A DNA stretch of 64,000 nt. Source: an uncultured Acidobacteriota bacterium (GTDB taxonomy: Bacteria > Acidobacteriota > Terriglobia > Bryobacterales > Bryobacteraceae). The stretch lies in assembly GCA_902825945.1 (NCBI GenBank), contig CADECY010000012.1, forward strand, positions 30,709 to 94,708, given 5' to 3'. The stretch's first letter is position 1, and every line of letters starts with the position of its first letter. The notes beneath the pieces are model-generated. The model worked only from the letters and a program-made list of their open reading frames with translations, made no database searches and had not been told where the DNA came from. Made by a program: the position numbers and the translations under genes. Positions 1 through 10,590 of this stretch are shown here, piece by piece.

Positions 1-507
1 GCGAGGAGGCTCGTCGAAGCAGGCGTGCGATTCGTCGAGATCACCTGTCCGCTCACGCATCGCAATAACTCGCCGTGGGATCAGCACGGGAGTCTGAAGA
101 AGTACCACGAAGAGAACGCGATGATCACCGATCAGGCGGTGGCCGCGCTGATTATCGACTTGAAGCAACGCGGGCTGCTCGAGTCGACGATCGTGATCTG
201 GGCGGGTGAGATGGGCCGCACTCCGCACACTCCGAAGATCACCGAGAACGCGGGACGAGATCATCACGTGAACGGCTATTCGATCTTTCTCGCGGGCGGC
301 GGCTTCCGTGGCGGATTTGCATACGGCGGGACGGACGAATTCGGCAACTCAGTCGCGGAGAATCCGGTGACGATTCACGACATCCACGCGACGGTGTTCC
401 ATCAGTTGGGCCTCGACCACCGACGGCTCACGTACCGCTTCGGCGGCCGGGACATGAGCCTGACCGATGTCCACGGACAAGTGGTACACGACTTGGTTCG
501 GGTGTAG
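1..507 (+). CDS. DUF1501 family protein, C-terminal part (truncated by window start)
   Basis: The reading frame is open from base 1, so the gene begins upstream of the window. The visible part is the last 168 codons of a DUF1501 protein, a family related to alkaline phosphatase/sulfatase folds and usually exported by the Tat route. It carries the family landmarks seen in the two complete copies in this window: a short WDQHG motif, then VIWAGEMGRTP, the GRDHH motif, and the closing LTYRFGGRDMSLTDVHG stretch. The biochemical role of DUF1501 proteins is not established; they usually sit beside PSD1 cytochrome-like genes, so an upstream PSD1 neighbour is expected but not visible. A GTG at 25 is an internal valine, not a start. 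Confidence 0.9.
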   Translation, partial: ARRLVEAGVRFVEITCPLTHRNNSPWDQHGSLKKYHEENAMITDQAVAALIIDLKQRGLLESTIVIWAGEMGRTPHTPKITENAGRDHHVNGYSIFLAGGGFRGGFAYGGTDEFGNSVAENPVTIHDIHATVFHQLGLDHRRLTYRFGGRDMSLTDVHGQVVHDLVRV

Positions 508-537
508 CCAGACTCAATACCAGTACCCTGTAAAACC

Positions 538-548
538 TGCTATATAAT
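538..548 (+). promoter_or_regulatory. Putative extended -10 promoter for the PBP gene
   Basis: The AT-rich stretch 531-566 stands out against the GC-rich background. It contains TGCTATATAAT, which reads as an extended -10 element (TG, one base, then TATATA/TATAAT). No good -35 is seen. Transcription would begin near 553-556, leaving a leader of about 12 nt that contains AAGG six bases before the ATG at 567. Confidence 0.5.
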
Positions 549-566
549 ATAAATATAAGGAAATAG

Positions 567-3500
567 ATGAAGCTACGCGTCCGGGTCCCGGGCCATTGGG
601 TCCAGGGACAAGGAGGAAAGCTGCTGACATCCAGCTCCCCTCAGTTGCTTCTTCCGGCCTCCCCACCCGCCCTCGACGCGCGGGAAGTGGTTCGTGTTCC
701 CGCTCGAACTGAACCCCGGAAGACGGCGAAGGCTTGGTGGATCGCCGCATTCATCGGGGTGGCGCTCGCCGGGTTCGAGATGAAGACGGCGTGGACTCAG
801 TCGCGGATTCTCGCCTACGCGGCGAGGTCGCTGCATTTCGACATGCGCGCGGGTCCGAACCCCGACATTCAGTATCCCCAGGCCGGCCCCTACGACGCGC
901 GGCTCGGCCACAACAAGCTTCCCGAATTCCAGGCCCATCTCCGGAGCGCGGGGTTCCAACTCGAAGCCCAGGCGCGGCCATCGAAGCTTTATCGCTATCT
1001 CGCCAATCTGACGCGGGTTCCGATCTATCGTGAGAAGAACCAGGCGGGCTTGCGGATTCTCGATCATACCCGCAAGCCGCTCTACGAGACACGATTCCCG
1101 CAGCGCATCTATCGCGACTATGACGGGATTCCGCCGATCGTGGTCAACAGCCTTCTCTACATCGAGAACCGTGAGATTCTCGATCCCGACACACCGTATC
1201 GCAATCCGGCCGTGGAGTGGGACCGGCTTGCGAAAGCGATGATCGACCTCGGGATTCGCCAGGTGCGCTCCGGGCACGCCGTGTCGGGTGGCAGTACGCT
1301 CGCGACGCAACTCGAGAAAGTACGGCATTCTCCCAAGGGCCGCACCGAGGGCGTGAGCGAGAAGTTCCGCCAGATGCTGTCAGCGTCGATCCGCGCGTAT
1401 CAGGATGGCGAAGAGACTCTCGGCGCGCGCAAGCAGATCATCTGCGATTACATCAACTCGGTGCCGCTCGCCGCGCTTCCCGGCTACGGTGAAATCCATG
1501 GTGTCGGCGACGCGCTCTATGCGTGGTATGGCGCGGACTTCGAACGCTTCAATCAGGTCTTGCTGCAGCCGGGTGACGCCAACCTGAGTGAGAAAGCACT
1601 TGCCTACCGCCAGGCTTTGAGCCTTCTGTTGGCGATCCGCAAGCCTAGCGGCTATCTCCAGCAGGATCCGAACAGCCTCGACGAGCGGTTGAACGCCTAT
1701 CTCCCGCTGCTCGTGGAGGCGGGTATCATCTCGTCCCAGATGCGCGACGCGGTGGCCTCGATCCGGCCAGGCCTCGCGACCGCCTATTCCGGAACCGCTC
1801 CGGCCGCGTTCGTCGAGCGCAAGACCGCGGATTCCCTTCGGGGATCGCTTCTGCATCTATTGGGCATCACGAGCACGTACGATCTCGACCGGCTCGACCT
1901 CACCGTTTCGACCCATCTCGACGGAGCCGCGTCACTCGCCGCTTCGCAGAAGCTCGCCGAACTGGCGACTCCCGAGGGTGCGGCGCAAGGTGGACTGCTC
2001 GGCGAGAAGATGCTCGACATGGAGCGAGCGGGCGAAGTGATCTACAGCTTCACGATGTATGAGCGCCGCGGCGACGCCAATCTGCTGCGCATCCAGGTGG
2101 ACAACTACAAGCAGGCGCTCAACCTCAACGAAGGATCGCGGCTCGAACTCGGCTCGACGGCCAAGTTGCGGACGCTCGTGTCGTATCTGGAAGCGGTCGC
2201 GATGCTGCACGAGCGGTTCCGCGCGCTCGCTCCCTCGGAGCTGGAAAAGATCCCGGTCAGCCCGGCCGATTCGTTGACGCAATGGGCGATCGATCATCTG
2301 TCGAAGTCCGAGGATTCGAGTCTCACGGTAATGCTCGAGGCTTCGATGAACCGTCTATTTTCCGGTTCGCCCGAGTTGTTCTACACCGGTGGCGGCGAAC
2401 AGGTGTTCGGCAACTTCGATCCATCCGACAACGGACGGCGCCTGACCGTTCGCGACGGATTCTTCCGCTCGGTGAATCTCGTGTTCGTGCGCCTCATGCG
2501 CGAGGTCGTCAACTATCACCTCTACAAGAATCCGAACGCGAACGCGATCCTCCAGGATCCGGATCATCCGAAGCGGGCCGAGTTTCTCGCGCAATTCGCC
2601 GACACCGAAGGGCGGTACTTCCTCGGCAAGTACCACCGCAAGTATCGTGGAATGAACACCCGGCAGATGCTGAAGATGCTCAGCGAGGATACGCGCATGA
2701 CGCCGAAGCGATTCACGGTGGTGTTCCGCACGATCCGGCCCCGGGCGAGCATGGAGGAGTTGTCGGAGTACTTGAAGAACGTGCCATCGTCGGGTGATCT
2801 CGATGAGGACGATGTCGAATCGATGTTCACCAAGTACGCGCCGAACAAGTTCGACCTCAACGATCTCGCTTTCCTTTCGCGCATCCATCCGCTCGAACTG
2901 TGGCTGATGGAGTATCTGCGCGATCATCCCGAGGCCACCCTCGAGGAAGTGACGAAGGAGAGCACCGAGATCCGGCAGTTCGTCTATCGTTGGCTCACCA
3001 AGAGCGGCAAGACGCAGGCGCAGAACATGCGTATCAAGACGCTGATGGAACGTGAGGCGTTCGGCGAGATTCACAAGACCTGGAAGCGGCTGGGATATCC
3101 GTTTGCCGCCCTGGTCCCCTCACTCGGAACCGCGCTCGGCAGCTCCGGCGATACGCCCGCCGCGCTTTCGGAACTGGCCGGAATCATTCTGAACGATGGT
3201 GTGCGGTTGCCGACGACGCGCATCGAACGGCTGCACTTCGCGCAGCGAACGCCAGTGGAAACCGTGATGGCCCGCAGGCTTCGCAAGGGAGAACGCGTGC
3301 TGCATCCGGAGGTGGCGGCCGTGGTGCGCGACGCGATGCAAGGCGTCGTCGAGCGCGGTACGGCGGCCGGAGCGTTTCGCGCCATCACACTTCCGAATGG
3401 AACCGCGTTGACGATCGGTGGCAAGACGGGCACCGGCGACAACCGGCGCGACATGCATGACGGGCGCGGTTACACGATCGGTTCAAAGGTGATGAACCGT

Positions 3501-3698
3501 ACCGCGGCGTTCGTCTTCTTTATCGGCGACCGGTTCTACGGGACGATCGTGGCATACGTTCCGGGCGAGCAGGCGGGCGGACAGCACTTCACGAGCGCGC
3601 TTCCGGTGACGGTGTTCCGCGATCTCGTGCCGTCGTTCCGGAATCTGGTGATCAACTCGGCCCCGGCGACGAGTCCGAACCTCGCTTGGAATCAGTAG
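567..3698 (+). CDS. Class A penicillin-binding protein (transglycosylase/transpeptidase) with large insertion
   Basis: A bifunctional peptidoglycan synthase that would polymerise lipid II and cross-link stem peptides at the outer face of the inner membrane. After a basic N-terminus there is one membrane segment at about residues 55-72. The GT51 glycosyltransferase domain follows, with a YIENRE segment near residue 200 and GGSTLATQ at 241-248. The transpeptidase domain has STAK (serine 530), SVN (635-637) and KTG (lysine 953). The SVN-to-KTG distance is about 318 residues, far longer than in typical class A PBPs, so roughly 190 extra residues are inserted (about 650-870); they are charged and predicted helical. 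Total length is 1043 aa, against about 700-850 usually. The start at 567 follows an AAGG and the only clear promoter. Which PBP subclass it belongs to is not certain. Confidence 0.85.
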   Translation: MKLRVRVPGHWVQGQGGKLLTSSSPQLLLPASPPALDAREVVRVPARTEPRKTAKAWWIAAFIGVALAGFEMKTAWTQSRILAYAARSLHFDMRAGPNPDIQYPQAGPYDARLGHNKLPEFQAHLRSAGFQLEAQARPSKLYRYLANLTRVPIYREKNQAGLRILDHTRKPLYETRFPQRIYRDYDGIPPIVVNSLLYIENREILDPDTPYRNPAVEWDRLAKAMIDLGIRQVRSGHAVSGGSTLATQLEKVRHSPKGRTEGVSEKFRQMLSASIRAYQDGEETLGARKQIICDYINSVPLAALPGYGEIHGVGDALYAWYGADFERFNQVLLQPGDANLSEKALAYRQALSLLLAIRKPSGYLQQDPNSLDERLNAYLPLLVEAGIISSQMRDAVASIRPGLATAYSGTAPAAFVERKTADSLRGSLLHLLGITSTYDLDRLDLTVSTHLDGAASLAASQKLAELATPEGAAQGGLLGEKMLDMERAGEVIYSFTMYERRGDANLLRIQVDNYKQALNLNEGSRLELGSTAKLRTLVSYLEAVAMLHERFRALAPSELEKIPVSPADSLTQWAIDHLSKSEDSSLTVMLEASMNRLFSGSPELFYTGGGEQVFGNFDPSDNGRRLTVRDGFFRSVNLVFVRLMREVVNYHLYKNPNANAILQDPDHPKRAEFLAQFADTEGRYFLGKYHRKYRGMNTRQMLKMLSEDTRMTPKRFTVVFRTIRPRASMEELSEYLKNVPSSGDLDEDDVESMFTKYAPNKFDLNDLAFLSRIHPLELWLMEYLRDHPEATLEEVTKESTEIRQFVYRWLTKSGKTQAQNMRIKTLMEREAFGEIHKTWKRLGYPFAALVPSLGTALGSSGDTPAALSELAGIILNDGVRLPTTRIERLHFAQRTPVETVMARRLRKGERVLHPEVAAVVRDAMQGVVERGTAAGAFRAITLPNGTALTIGGKTGTGDNRRDMHDGRGYTIGSKVMNRTAAFVFFIGDRFYGTIVAYVPGEQAGGQHFTSALPVTVFRDLVPSFRNLVINSAPATSPNLAWNQ

Positions 3699-3704
3699 GC
3701 TGAC

Positions 3705-4256
3705 GTGCGTTACTTCTTGCGGCGGCGCATTCCGCCATTCGATCGCGTGCTATTCGTCGAGAGCGGGAGCCGGCATCTTGCCGAGGATCTGCTCCCGGGG
3801 CTCTACGCACTCTATCCGCGGATGGAGCTCGATCTGGTGACCTGCTACGCGGGACTGCCGAAGGGGTTTCGCGAGGACCGCGGGAGAGTCTATCGCGTGA
3901 GCGGCTACGCGGGCGGCGCTGGGCGAGCCCGGTTGTACGGCGAGATAGCCGCGCGCCGCTACACGGTGGGCGGCATCATCTGCGCGGGCGAGCCGATCAT
4001 GACGAAGTGGAAGTGGATGCTCGCCGCGCGCGTGCCGGCGAAGTTCTTCATCCTCAATGAAAACGGCGACTACTTCTGGTTCGACTGGTCGCAGTGGCCG
4101 ACGATCAAGCACTTCATTCTGTTCCGCGCGGGCCTGGCAGGCGCGGGTGCGGTGCGTGTGCTGGCGACGCTCGCGGCGTTTCCGCTGACACTCGTTTATT
4201 TGCTCGGATTCGCGGCGTGGGTCCACGGGCGGCGGCGCCTCAGGCATTCCGCTTAG
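3705..4256 (+). CDS. Hypothetical protein with C-terminal membrane segment
   Basis: I do not recognise this 183-residue protein. It starts with GTG six bases after the PBP stop codon and has no Shine-Dalgarno sequence, so it is probably co-transcribed with the PBP gene. The N-terminal half has an alternating beta/alpha pattern (VLFVESGS, then LDLVTCYAG) that recalls the N-lobe of GT-B glycosyltransferases such as family 9, but it is too short to be a full enzyme. A hydrophobic segment at about residues 150-172 would anchor it in the membrane, leaving a short basic tail. The next gene is a polytopic membrane protein with GT-C-like features, so a role in envelope glycan or glycolipid assembly is a guess from context. 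Confidence 0.7.
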   Translation: MRYFLRRRIPPFDRVLFVESGSRHLAEDLLPGLYALYPRMELDLVTCYAGLPKGFREDRGRVYRVSGYAGGAGRARLYGEIAARRYTVGGIICAGEPIMTKWKWMLAARVPAKFFILNENGDYFWFDWSQWPTIKHFILFRAGLAGAGAVRVLATLAAFPLTLVYLLGFAAWVHGRRRLRHSA

Positions 4257-4279
4257 CACGCTCCGGCGAAGACCTGCCG

Positions 4280-5876
<1,597 letters not shown>

Positions 5877-5879
5877 CTC

Positions 5880-5900
5880 AAAAAAGGACTGAGCCGTCCT
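5880..5900 (-). terminator. Intrinsic terminator of the PSD1/DUF1501 operon
   Basis: Read on the minus strand this is AGGAC, loop GGCTCA, GTCCT, then a run of T. It lies 18 bp beyond the stop codon of the minus-strand DUF1501 gene. The stem is short (5 bp), but the six-T tail supports it. It sits directly behind the tRNA on the plus strand, where it lacks a T tract. Confidence 0.65.
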
Positions 5901-5917
5901 CCCGGAAACAGAGTCCA

Positions 5918-7303
5918 TCAACCCACCAGCGGTTTGATCAACTCCCCATGGACATCCGTGATCCGATAGTCCCGGCCCTGGAAGCGATATGTCAGCCGCG
6001 TGTGATCCATGCCCAGGCAATGCAGCACCGTCGCCTGCAGGTCATGAGCCGTCGCAGGATTTGCAGCGACCTTGTAACCGAGTTCATCGGTCGCGCCATA
6101 GTGGACCCCGGGTTTGATGCCACCGCCCGCCAGCCACAGCGTGTAGCTGCGATGATGATCGCGCCCGAGCAGGGGCTCGTTCACCGAACCTTGCAGCATC
6201 GGCGTGCGGCCGAATTCGCCGCCCCAGATGACGAGCGTCGAATCGAGGAGTCCGCGCTGTTTCAGGTCGGCGATCAACGCGGCGGAGCCCTGGTCCACTT
6301 CGCGGCAGATTTGGGGAAAGTGCTGCACCAGATTGATGCGCGGCCCCCCGTGATGATCCCACTCGCCGTGCGTGAGCATCACGAAGCGCACGCCGCGCTC
6401 CACCAGCCGCCGCGCGAGCAGGGCGTTGTTCGAGAAGCTCTTCTTGCCGGGCTCCGTCCCGTAGAGTTTGTGGACCGAAGCTGGTTCCTTCGAGATGTCC
6501 ATCAACTCCGGAACCGACGCCTGCATCTTGTACGCCATCTCGAACGACGCGATGCGCGTGGCGATTTCGGGGTCGCCGCACGATTCGAGCTTGCTCTGGT
6601 TCAACTCGCGCAGCGTGTCGAGCGAGGCGCGCCGCACATCGCTCGACATGCCATCGGGGTTCGAGAGCGACAGCACCGGATCGCCTCCCGAGCGAAACGT
6701 CACGCCTTGATAGTGCGTCGGCAGGAAACCTGATCCGATACAGCCCGTCTGGCAGCGTCCCGGCCGGCCCGATTGCAGCACAACGAAGCCCGGCAGGTCG
6801 GCCGACTCCGATCCGAGTCCATAGGTCACCCACGCGCCCATCGACGGACGGCCCGGGCGGAAGTGTCCGGTGAACAGCATCAACTCGGCGGGTACGTGAT
6901 TGAACTGCTCGGTGCGCATTGAGTAGATGAAGCTCAGATCATCGGCGACGTTCGCCGTGTGTGGAAGTAGTTCGCTGATCCAGGCTCCGCTTTGTCCGCG
7001 GCGTTTGAATTCGAATGGCGTACCCAGGAGCGATGGCTGGCCCGAGAGGAACGCGAAGCGCTCGCCTTCGATCAGGCTTTGCGGCACTTTCTGGCCCGAC
7101 ATCTCCTTGAGTTTCGGCTTGTAGTCGAACAGATCGAGTTGCGACGGTGCGCCGTTCATGTTGAGGAAGATCACCGATTTCGCCTTGGCATCGAAATGCG
7201 GCTTGCGCCCGGCGGCCCGGGCGGACCCGCTTCCGAACAAGGAAGCGAGCGCCATCGCGCCGATTCCGGTGGTGGAGCTCTCGAGGAACGATCTGCGAGT
7301 CAT
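5918..7303 (-). CDS. DUF1501 family exported protein
   Basis: A 461-residue DUF1501 protein. The N-terminus MTRRSFLESSTTGIG, followed by a hydrophobic stretch ending in ARA, is a twin-arginine signal. The family core follows: VIFLNMNGAPSQLDLFDYKP near residues 44-63, a central TAWIS/MRTEQFNH region, then GEWDHHGG, VIWGGEFGRTP, GRDHH, and the closing LTYRFQGRDYRITDVHGE. The fold is related to sulfatases and phosphatases, but the reaction is unknown. It is the downstream partner of the PSD1 gene: the stop codon of that gene lies within AAGGAGTAATCGCT, which doubles as a strong Shine-Dalgarno for this ATG, so the two are translated in tandem from one mRNA that ends at the terminator at 5880-5900. 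Confidence 0.93.
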   Translation of the reverse strand: MTRRSFLESSTTGIGAMALASLFGSGSARAAGRKPHFDAKAKSVIFLNMNGAPSQLDLFDYKPKLKEMSGQKVPQSLIEGERFAFLSGQPSLLGTPFEFKRRGQSGAWISELLPHTANVADDLSFIYSMRTEQFNHVPAELMLFTGHFRPGRPSMGAWVTYGLGSESADLPGFVVLQSGRPGRCQTGCIGSGFLPTHYQGVTFRSGGDPVLSLSNPDGMSSDVRRASLDTLRELNQSKLESCGDPEIATRIASFEMAYKMQASVPELMDISKEPASVHKLYGTEPGKKSFSNNALLARRLVERGVRFVMLTHGEWDHHGGPRINLVQHFPQICREVDQGSAALIADLKQRGLLDSTLVIWGGEFGRTPMLQGSVNEPLLGRDHHRSYTLWLAGGGIKPGVHYGATDELGYKVAANPATAHDLQATVLHCLGMDHTRLTYRFQGRDYRITDVHGELIKPLVG

Positions 7304-7308
7304 AGCGA

Positions 7309-10300
7309 TTACTCCTTGGTCACCGTTTCATCGAGATTGAGCAGCACATTCGCGACCACGATCCAGGGCGCGAGTTCCGGCGCGCGCGGTGAGAATTTCG
7401 CGGCGGCAGCCGTGTCTTTCGCGTAGTGTGCCGCCGAACGTTCATAGAGCGCGAGCAGCGATTGCGCGTCGCGATCTTTCGCCCGGCGCGACGTGGCGAG
7501 ACGGAACCCGTATTCGATCTTCTCGCGCGGGCTCGCTCCTTGCAGCCGCGCAGCCAAAGCCCGCGCGGCTTCGACGAAGGCTTCGTCGTTCAGTGTCGTG
7601 AGCGCTTGCAGCGGTGTGTTCGATCGCGGACGTTCCACTGTGCAGACGGCCCGCTCCGGCGCATCGAACGTCATGAACGTTGGATAGGGCGCGGCGCGCT
7701 TGTAGAACGTGTACAGGCCGCGCCGATAGCGGTCCTCACCCGTCGAGGCAGGCCAAGTCTGAATGCCCGATTCGATGAACAGATTCTCGAACACCGATGC
7801 GGGCAACGGCGGGAACACGCTCGGCCCGCCGATCTTGGGCGACAGCAAGCCCGCGGTCGCTAGCGTCACGTCGCGAATCGACTCGGCGCCGAGCCGGAAG
7901 CGCGGTCCGCGCGAGAGCAGCTTGTTGTCCGGGTCTTTCGCGAGTCTCCCTGCGTCCACCGTCGAAGCCTGGCGGTAGGTTTCCGACATCACGATGCGTT
8001 TCAGCAGCGCCTTCATGTCCCAGCGGTTTTCCATGAAATCGACCGCCAGCCAGTCGAGCACTTCCGGATGCACGGGACGTTCGCCCTGAGCGCCGAAATC
8101 TTCGCCTGTCTTCACGATGCCCATGCCGAAGATCGCGCGCCAGAAGTGATTCACGATCACGCGTGCGGTGAGCGGATTGTCGCGCGAGACGAGCCACCGC
8201 GCTAGATCCAGCCGGTTGGCTCCAGCGCCCGTCAATTGCGGCAACATCGCGGGCACGCCCGGAGTCACCCGTTCCAACTTGGTGAGGAAGTTGCCGCGCG
8301 ACTGCATCCACGTCTCGCGCGGCTCGGCGAGTTCGCGCATCACCAGCGTTGCGGCGCTGTTCTTCTCGAAGAAGGCGTCGAAGTCCGCTTTGGCCGAGTC
8401 GTATTCGCGGCGGGTCTTCTCGAGCAGCGGCGAGTTCCAGCGATAGTACGAAGCCAGTTCCGCGGCCGGCGTGTCGAGGCCCTTCGACAGCCGCAGATAG
8501 TCCGCGATCTCGGCGGGCTCGAGGGAAGTGATCGAAATCGCGACGGGCTGTTTCGGTTTCTGCTTGAATCGAACCCGCAGGCGAGCGGCGTCTTCCACGC
8601 GTGCGAACAACAGCGCGCCTTGGGCAAGCTTCTCCGACGGCGCGATCACACGGCTCGCCGGCGCGAACGTCTTGAAGTAGTAGCGATAGTATCCCGGCCC
8701 GTTGGTGTACTTGAGCAAGATTCGATTCTCGCCCGGCTGCAGGTCGAGCTCGATGCGGCCCTTCTCCGGATCGACAGCCTCGAGAGCGCCGGTCGTCAAG
8801 ACCTGCTTGCCGTTGAGGACGACCTTCACTCCTTGTCCCGAACCCACGGCCACCGGGAGCTTCTGCGCGACAGGAGAGTTCACCGTGCGTGTCAGGTAGA
8901 CCGAGCAGTTGTATCCGTCGAGCTGATAGAACGCGCCATCCGGCAGATCCTTGCGGACACGCCAGTTCGCGGCGAGCGCTGGCAGTTTTTCGAACGCCTC
9001 GGGCGGCCACGCCGTTGCATGGGCCTGTTCCGGCGAATCGGCTTCGAACACGTCCGACTGACGCCACTCGCTCCAGGCGGGCTTCATCACATCGAAGCGC
9101 TGTTCGGCGGCGAGATCCGCATCGCGCCACACCTCGATCTCGGCGTCGGCTGCCTCGCTGAAACGAATCGCGCTGAATCGCGTGGGCGCCGCAACTTCGA
9201 ACGTCTGTTCGGACGCCTTGCCGATCTCCTTCCACGCCGCGGCGAGCCGTGGCCACTTGGCGCGGAGTCCGGCTTCCCATGCCGCTTGCGCGCGCTGCAG
9301 TTCGGGAGTAGGTGTATCGAGAATCTTCTTCAGCGGATCCATGCTGGCGCGGCGCCGGTCGAGTTCGCCGCGATCTCCCTGGAACACGCGATGCTCTTCG
9401 GTGATCTGGATCGAGCTTTCGGCGGTGCTGTTGAAGAAAGCGTAGAGGCGATAGTAGTCCTTCAACGTGAAGGGATCGTACTTGTGGTTGTGGCACTGCG
9501 CGCAGCCGACGGTGGAGCCGAGCCAGACGGTGGCCGTGGTCTCGAGGCGGTCTTTCACCGCTGCATCGCGGAACTCGTCATCCTTCGATCCAGCTTCGGA
9601 ATTGATCAGCGTGTTGCGATGGAATCCGGTGGCCACCAGTTGATCTTCGGTGCGGTTCGGCAGCAGGTCGCCCGCGATCTGTTCGATGGTGAACTGATCG
9701 AACGGGAGATTGCGATTGAATGCGCCGATCACCCAGTCGCGCCACGGCCAATGTGAGCGGGGCTCATCGGACTCGTAGCCGTTGGTGTCGGCGTATCGCG
9801 CGAGGTCGAGCCACCAGTGCGCCCAGCGTTCGCCGAAGTGCGGCGAGTCGAGCAGGCGGCTCACCTGCTTTTCGTAGGCGTCGGCGTCGGCGGAAGGATC
9901 GGAGAGGAACGAGTCGAGATCGGCCAGCTTGGGCGGAAGTCCGGTGAGATCGAGCGAAAGCCTCCGCAGCAATGCCTCGCGCCCAGCTGCCGGATTCGGC
10001 GTCAGGCCCTCTTTCGCCAGCCGCGCATGAACGAAGCGATCGATCGCGTGCCGGTTCCATCGCGCATCGGAGATCGTGGGCGGCTGCGTCCTCACCGGAG
10101 CCGCATAGGACCAGTGCTTCTGCGTCGATCCATCGCGCGCGCCCACGTTCGCCGGCCAGTCGGCCCCTTGCGTGACCCAGTCCTTGATCAGCGCCACTTC
10201 GGCCGCGCTCAGCTTTTCACGAGTGGGCGGCATTTGTCCGGACTCGATCTTTTGCACCATCGGCGAATTTGCCGGGTCGCCCGGTTTGATGACGCGCTGG

Positions 10301-10458
10301 GAGGCTGCGCGCGTGTCGAGCCGCAGATTGCCGAGTTGCGCCTTGGGTCCATGACAGGAATGGCAGCGCTTTTCGAGGACCGGGAAGACGTCGCGAGCGA
10401 AGTCGACCGGGGCGGAAATCAACGGGGCAGCCGCGAGGGCCGTGAGCAACCAGCGCAT
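7309..10458 (-). CDS. PSD1 / DUF1549-DUF1553 cytochrome-like exported protein
   Basis: A 1049-residue secreted protein of the planctomycete/acidobacterial PSD1 class (PSCyt1, PSCyt2/DUF1549 and PSD1/DUF1553 domains in order). A short signal peptide (MRWLLTALAAAPLISA) is followed by a cytochrome-like domain with CHSCH at residues 32-36, a c-type haem site. DUF1549 has the family motifs RRLSLDLTGLPP and WADTNGYESDE-like ARYADTNGYE; TVGCAQCHNHKYDP adds a second CxxCH. A carbohydrate-binding-like middle section lies around residues 470-680. The C-terminal DUF1553 region carries RVIVNHFWRAIFG and RGPRFRLGAESIRD. The function is unproven; redox or polysaccharide-related roles have been proposed for the family. 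The ATG at 10458 is preferred because it gives a clean signal peptide; longer in-frame options lack one. Confidence 0.9.
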   Translation of the reverse strand: MRWLLTALAAAPLISAPVDFARDVFPVLEKRCHSCHGPKAQLGNLRLDTRAASQRVIKPGDPANSPMVQKIESGQMPPTREKLSAAEVALIKDWVTQGADWPANVGARDGSTQKHWSYAAPVRTQPPTISDARWNRHAIDRFVHARLAKEGLTPNPAAGREALLRRLSLDLTGLPPKLADLDSFLSDPSADADAYEKQVSRLLDSPHFGERWAHWWLDLARYADTNGYESDEPRSHWPWRDWVIGAFNRNLPFDQFTIEQIAGDLLPNRTEDQLVATGFHRNTLINSEAGSKDDEFRDAAVKDRLETTATVWLGSTVGCAQCHNHKYDPFTLKDYYRLYAFFNSTAESSIQITEEHRVFQGDRGELDRRRASMDPLKKILDTPTPELQRAQAAWEAGLRAKWPRLAAAWKEIGKASEQTFEVAAPTRFSAIRFSEAADAEIEVWRDADLAAEQRFDVMKPAWSEWRQSDVFEADSPEQAHATAWPPEAFEKLPALAANWRVRKDLPDGAFYQLDGYNCSVYLTRTVNSPVAQKLPVAVGSGQGVKVVLNGKQVLTTGALEAVDPEKGRIELDLQPGENRILLKYTNGPGYYRYYFKTFAPASRVIAPSEKLAQGALLFARVEDAARLRVRFKQKPKQPVAISITSLEPAEIADYLRLSKGLDTPAAELASYYRWNSPLLEKTRREYDSAKADFDAFFEKNSAATLVMRELAEPRETWMQSRGNFLTKLERVTPGVPAMLPQLTGAGANRLDLARWLVSRDNPLTARVIVNHFWRAIFGMGIVKTGEDFGAQGERPVHPEVLDWLAVDFMENRWDMKALLKRIVMSETYRQASTVDAGRLAKDPDNKLLSRGPRFRLGAESIRDVTLATAGLLSPKIGGPSVFPPLPASVFENLFIESGIQTWPASTGEDRYRRGLYTFYKRAAPYPTFMTFDAPERAVCTVERPRSNTPLQALTTLNDEAFVEAARALAARLQGASPREKIEYGFRLATSRRAKDRDAQSLLALYERSAAHYAKDTAAAAKFSPRAPELAPWIVVANVLLNLDETVTKE

Positions 10459-10470
10459 CGTTTTGATTTG

Positions 10471-10476
10471 ATTATA
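10471..10476 (-). promoter_or_regulatory. -10 element (TATAAT) upstream of the PSD1 gene
   Basis: A perfect TATAAT on the minus strand ends 12 nt before the ATG at 10458. No Shine-Dalgarno lies between them. Transcription would start about 5 nt before the ATG, giving an essentially leaderless mRNA. The -35 region is poor. The terminator at 10537-10567 separates this promoter from the upstream gene. Confidence 0.6.
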
Positions 10477-10536
10477 GGCCTTCGCCGCGGCTGCGCCGAT
10501 GCTGCTACGCCTCGAACGATCTCGGGGGCTTTGACG

Positions 10537-10567
10537 AAAAAGCGCCGGACCCGTGAGGATCCGGCGC
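10537..10567 (-). terminator. Strong intrinsic terminator
   Basis: On the minus strand, GCGCCGGA pairs perfectly with TCCGGCGC (8 bp, with further CC/GG pairing inside the 10-nt loop) and is followed by TTTTT. It lies 23 bp past the stop of the choice-of-anchor-V-like gene at 10591 and ends that two-gene transcript. Confidence 0.85.
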
Positions 10568-10590
10568 CTTCGAGGGAACTGCAACCCGTT

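Noticed and set aside
8236-9756. 506-codon frame opposite the PSD1 gene
   Set aside because: Arg/Gly-rich translation, no motif, entirely within a well-supported PSD1 gene.
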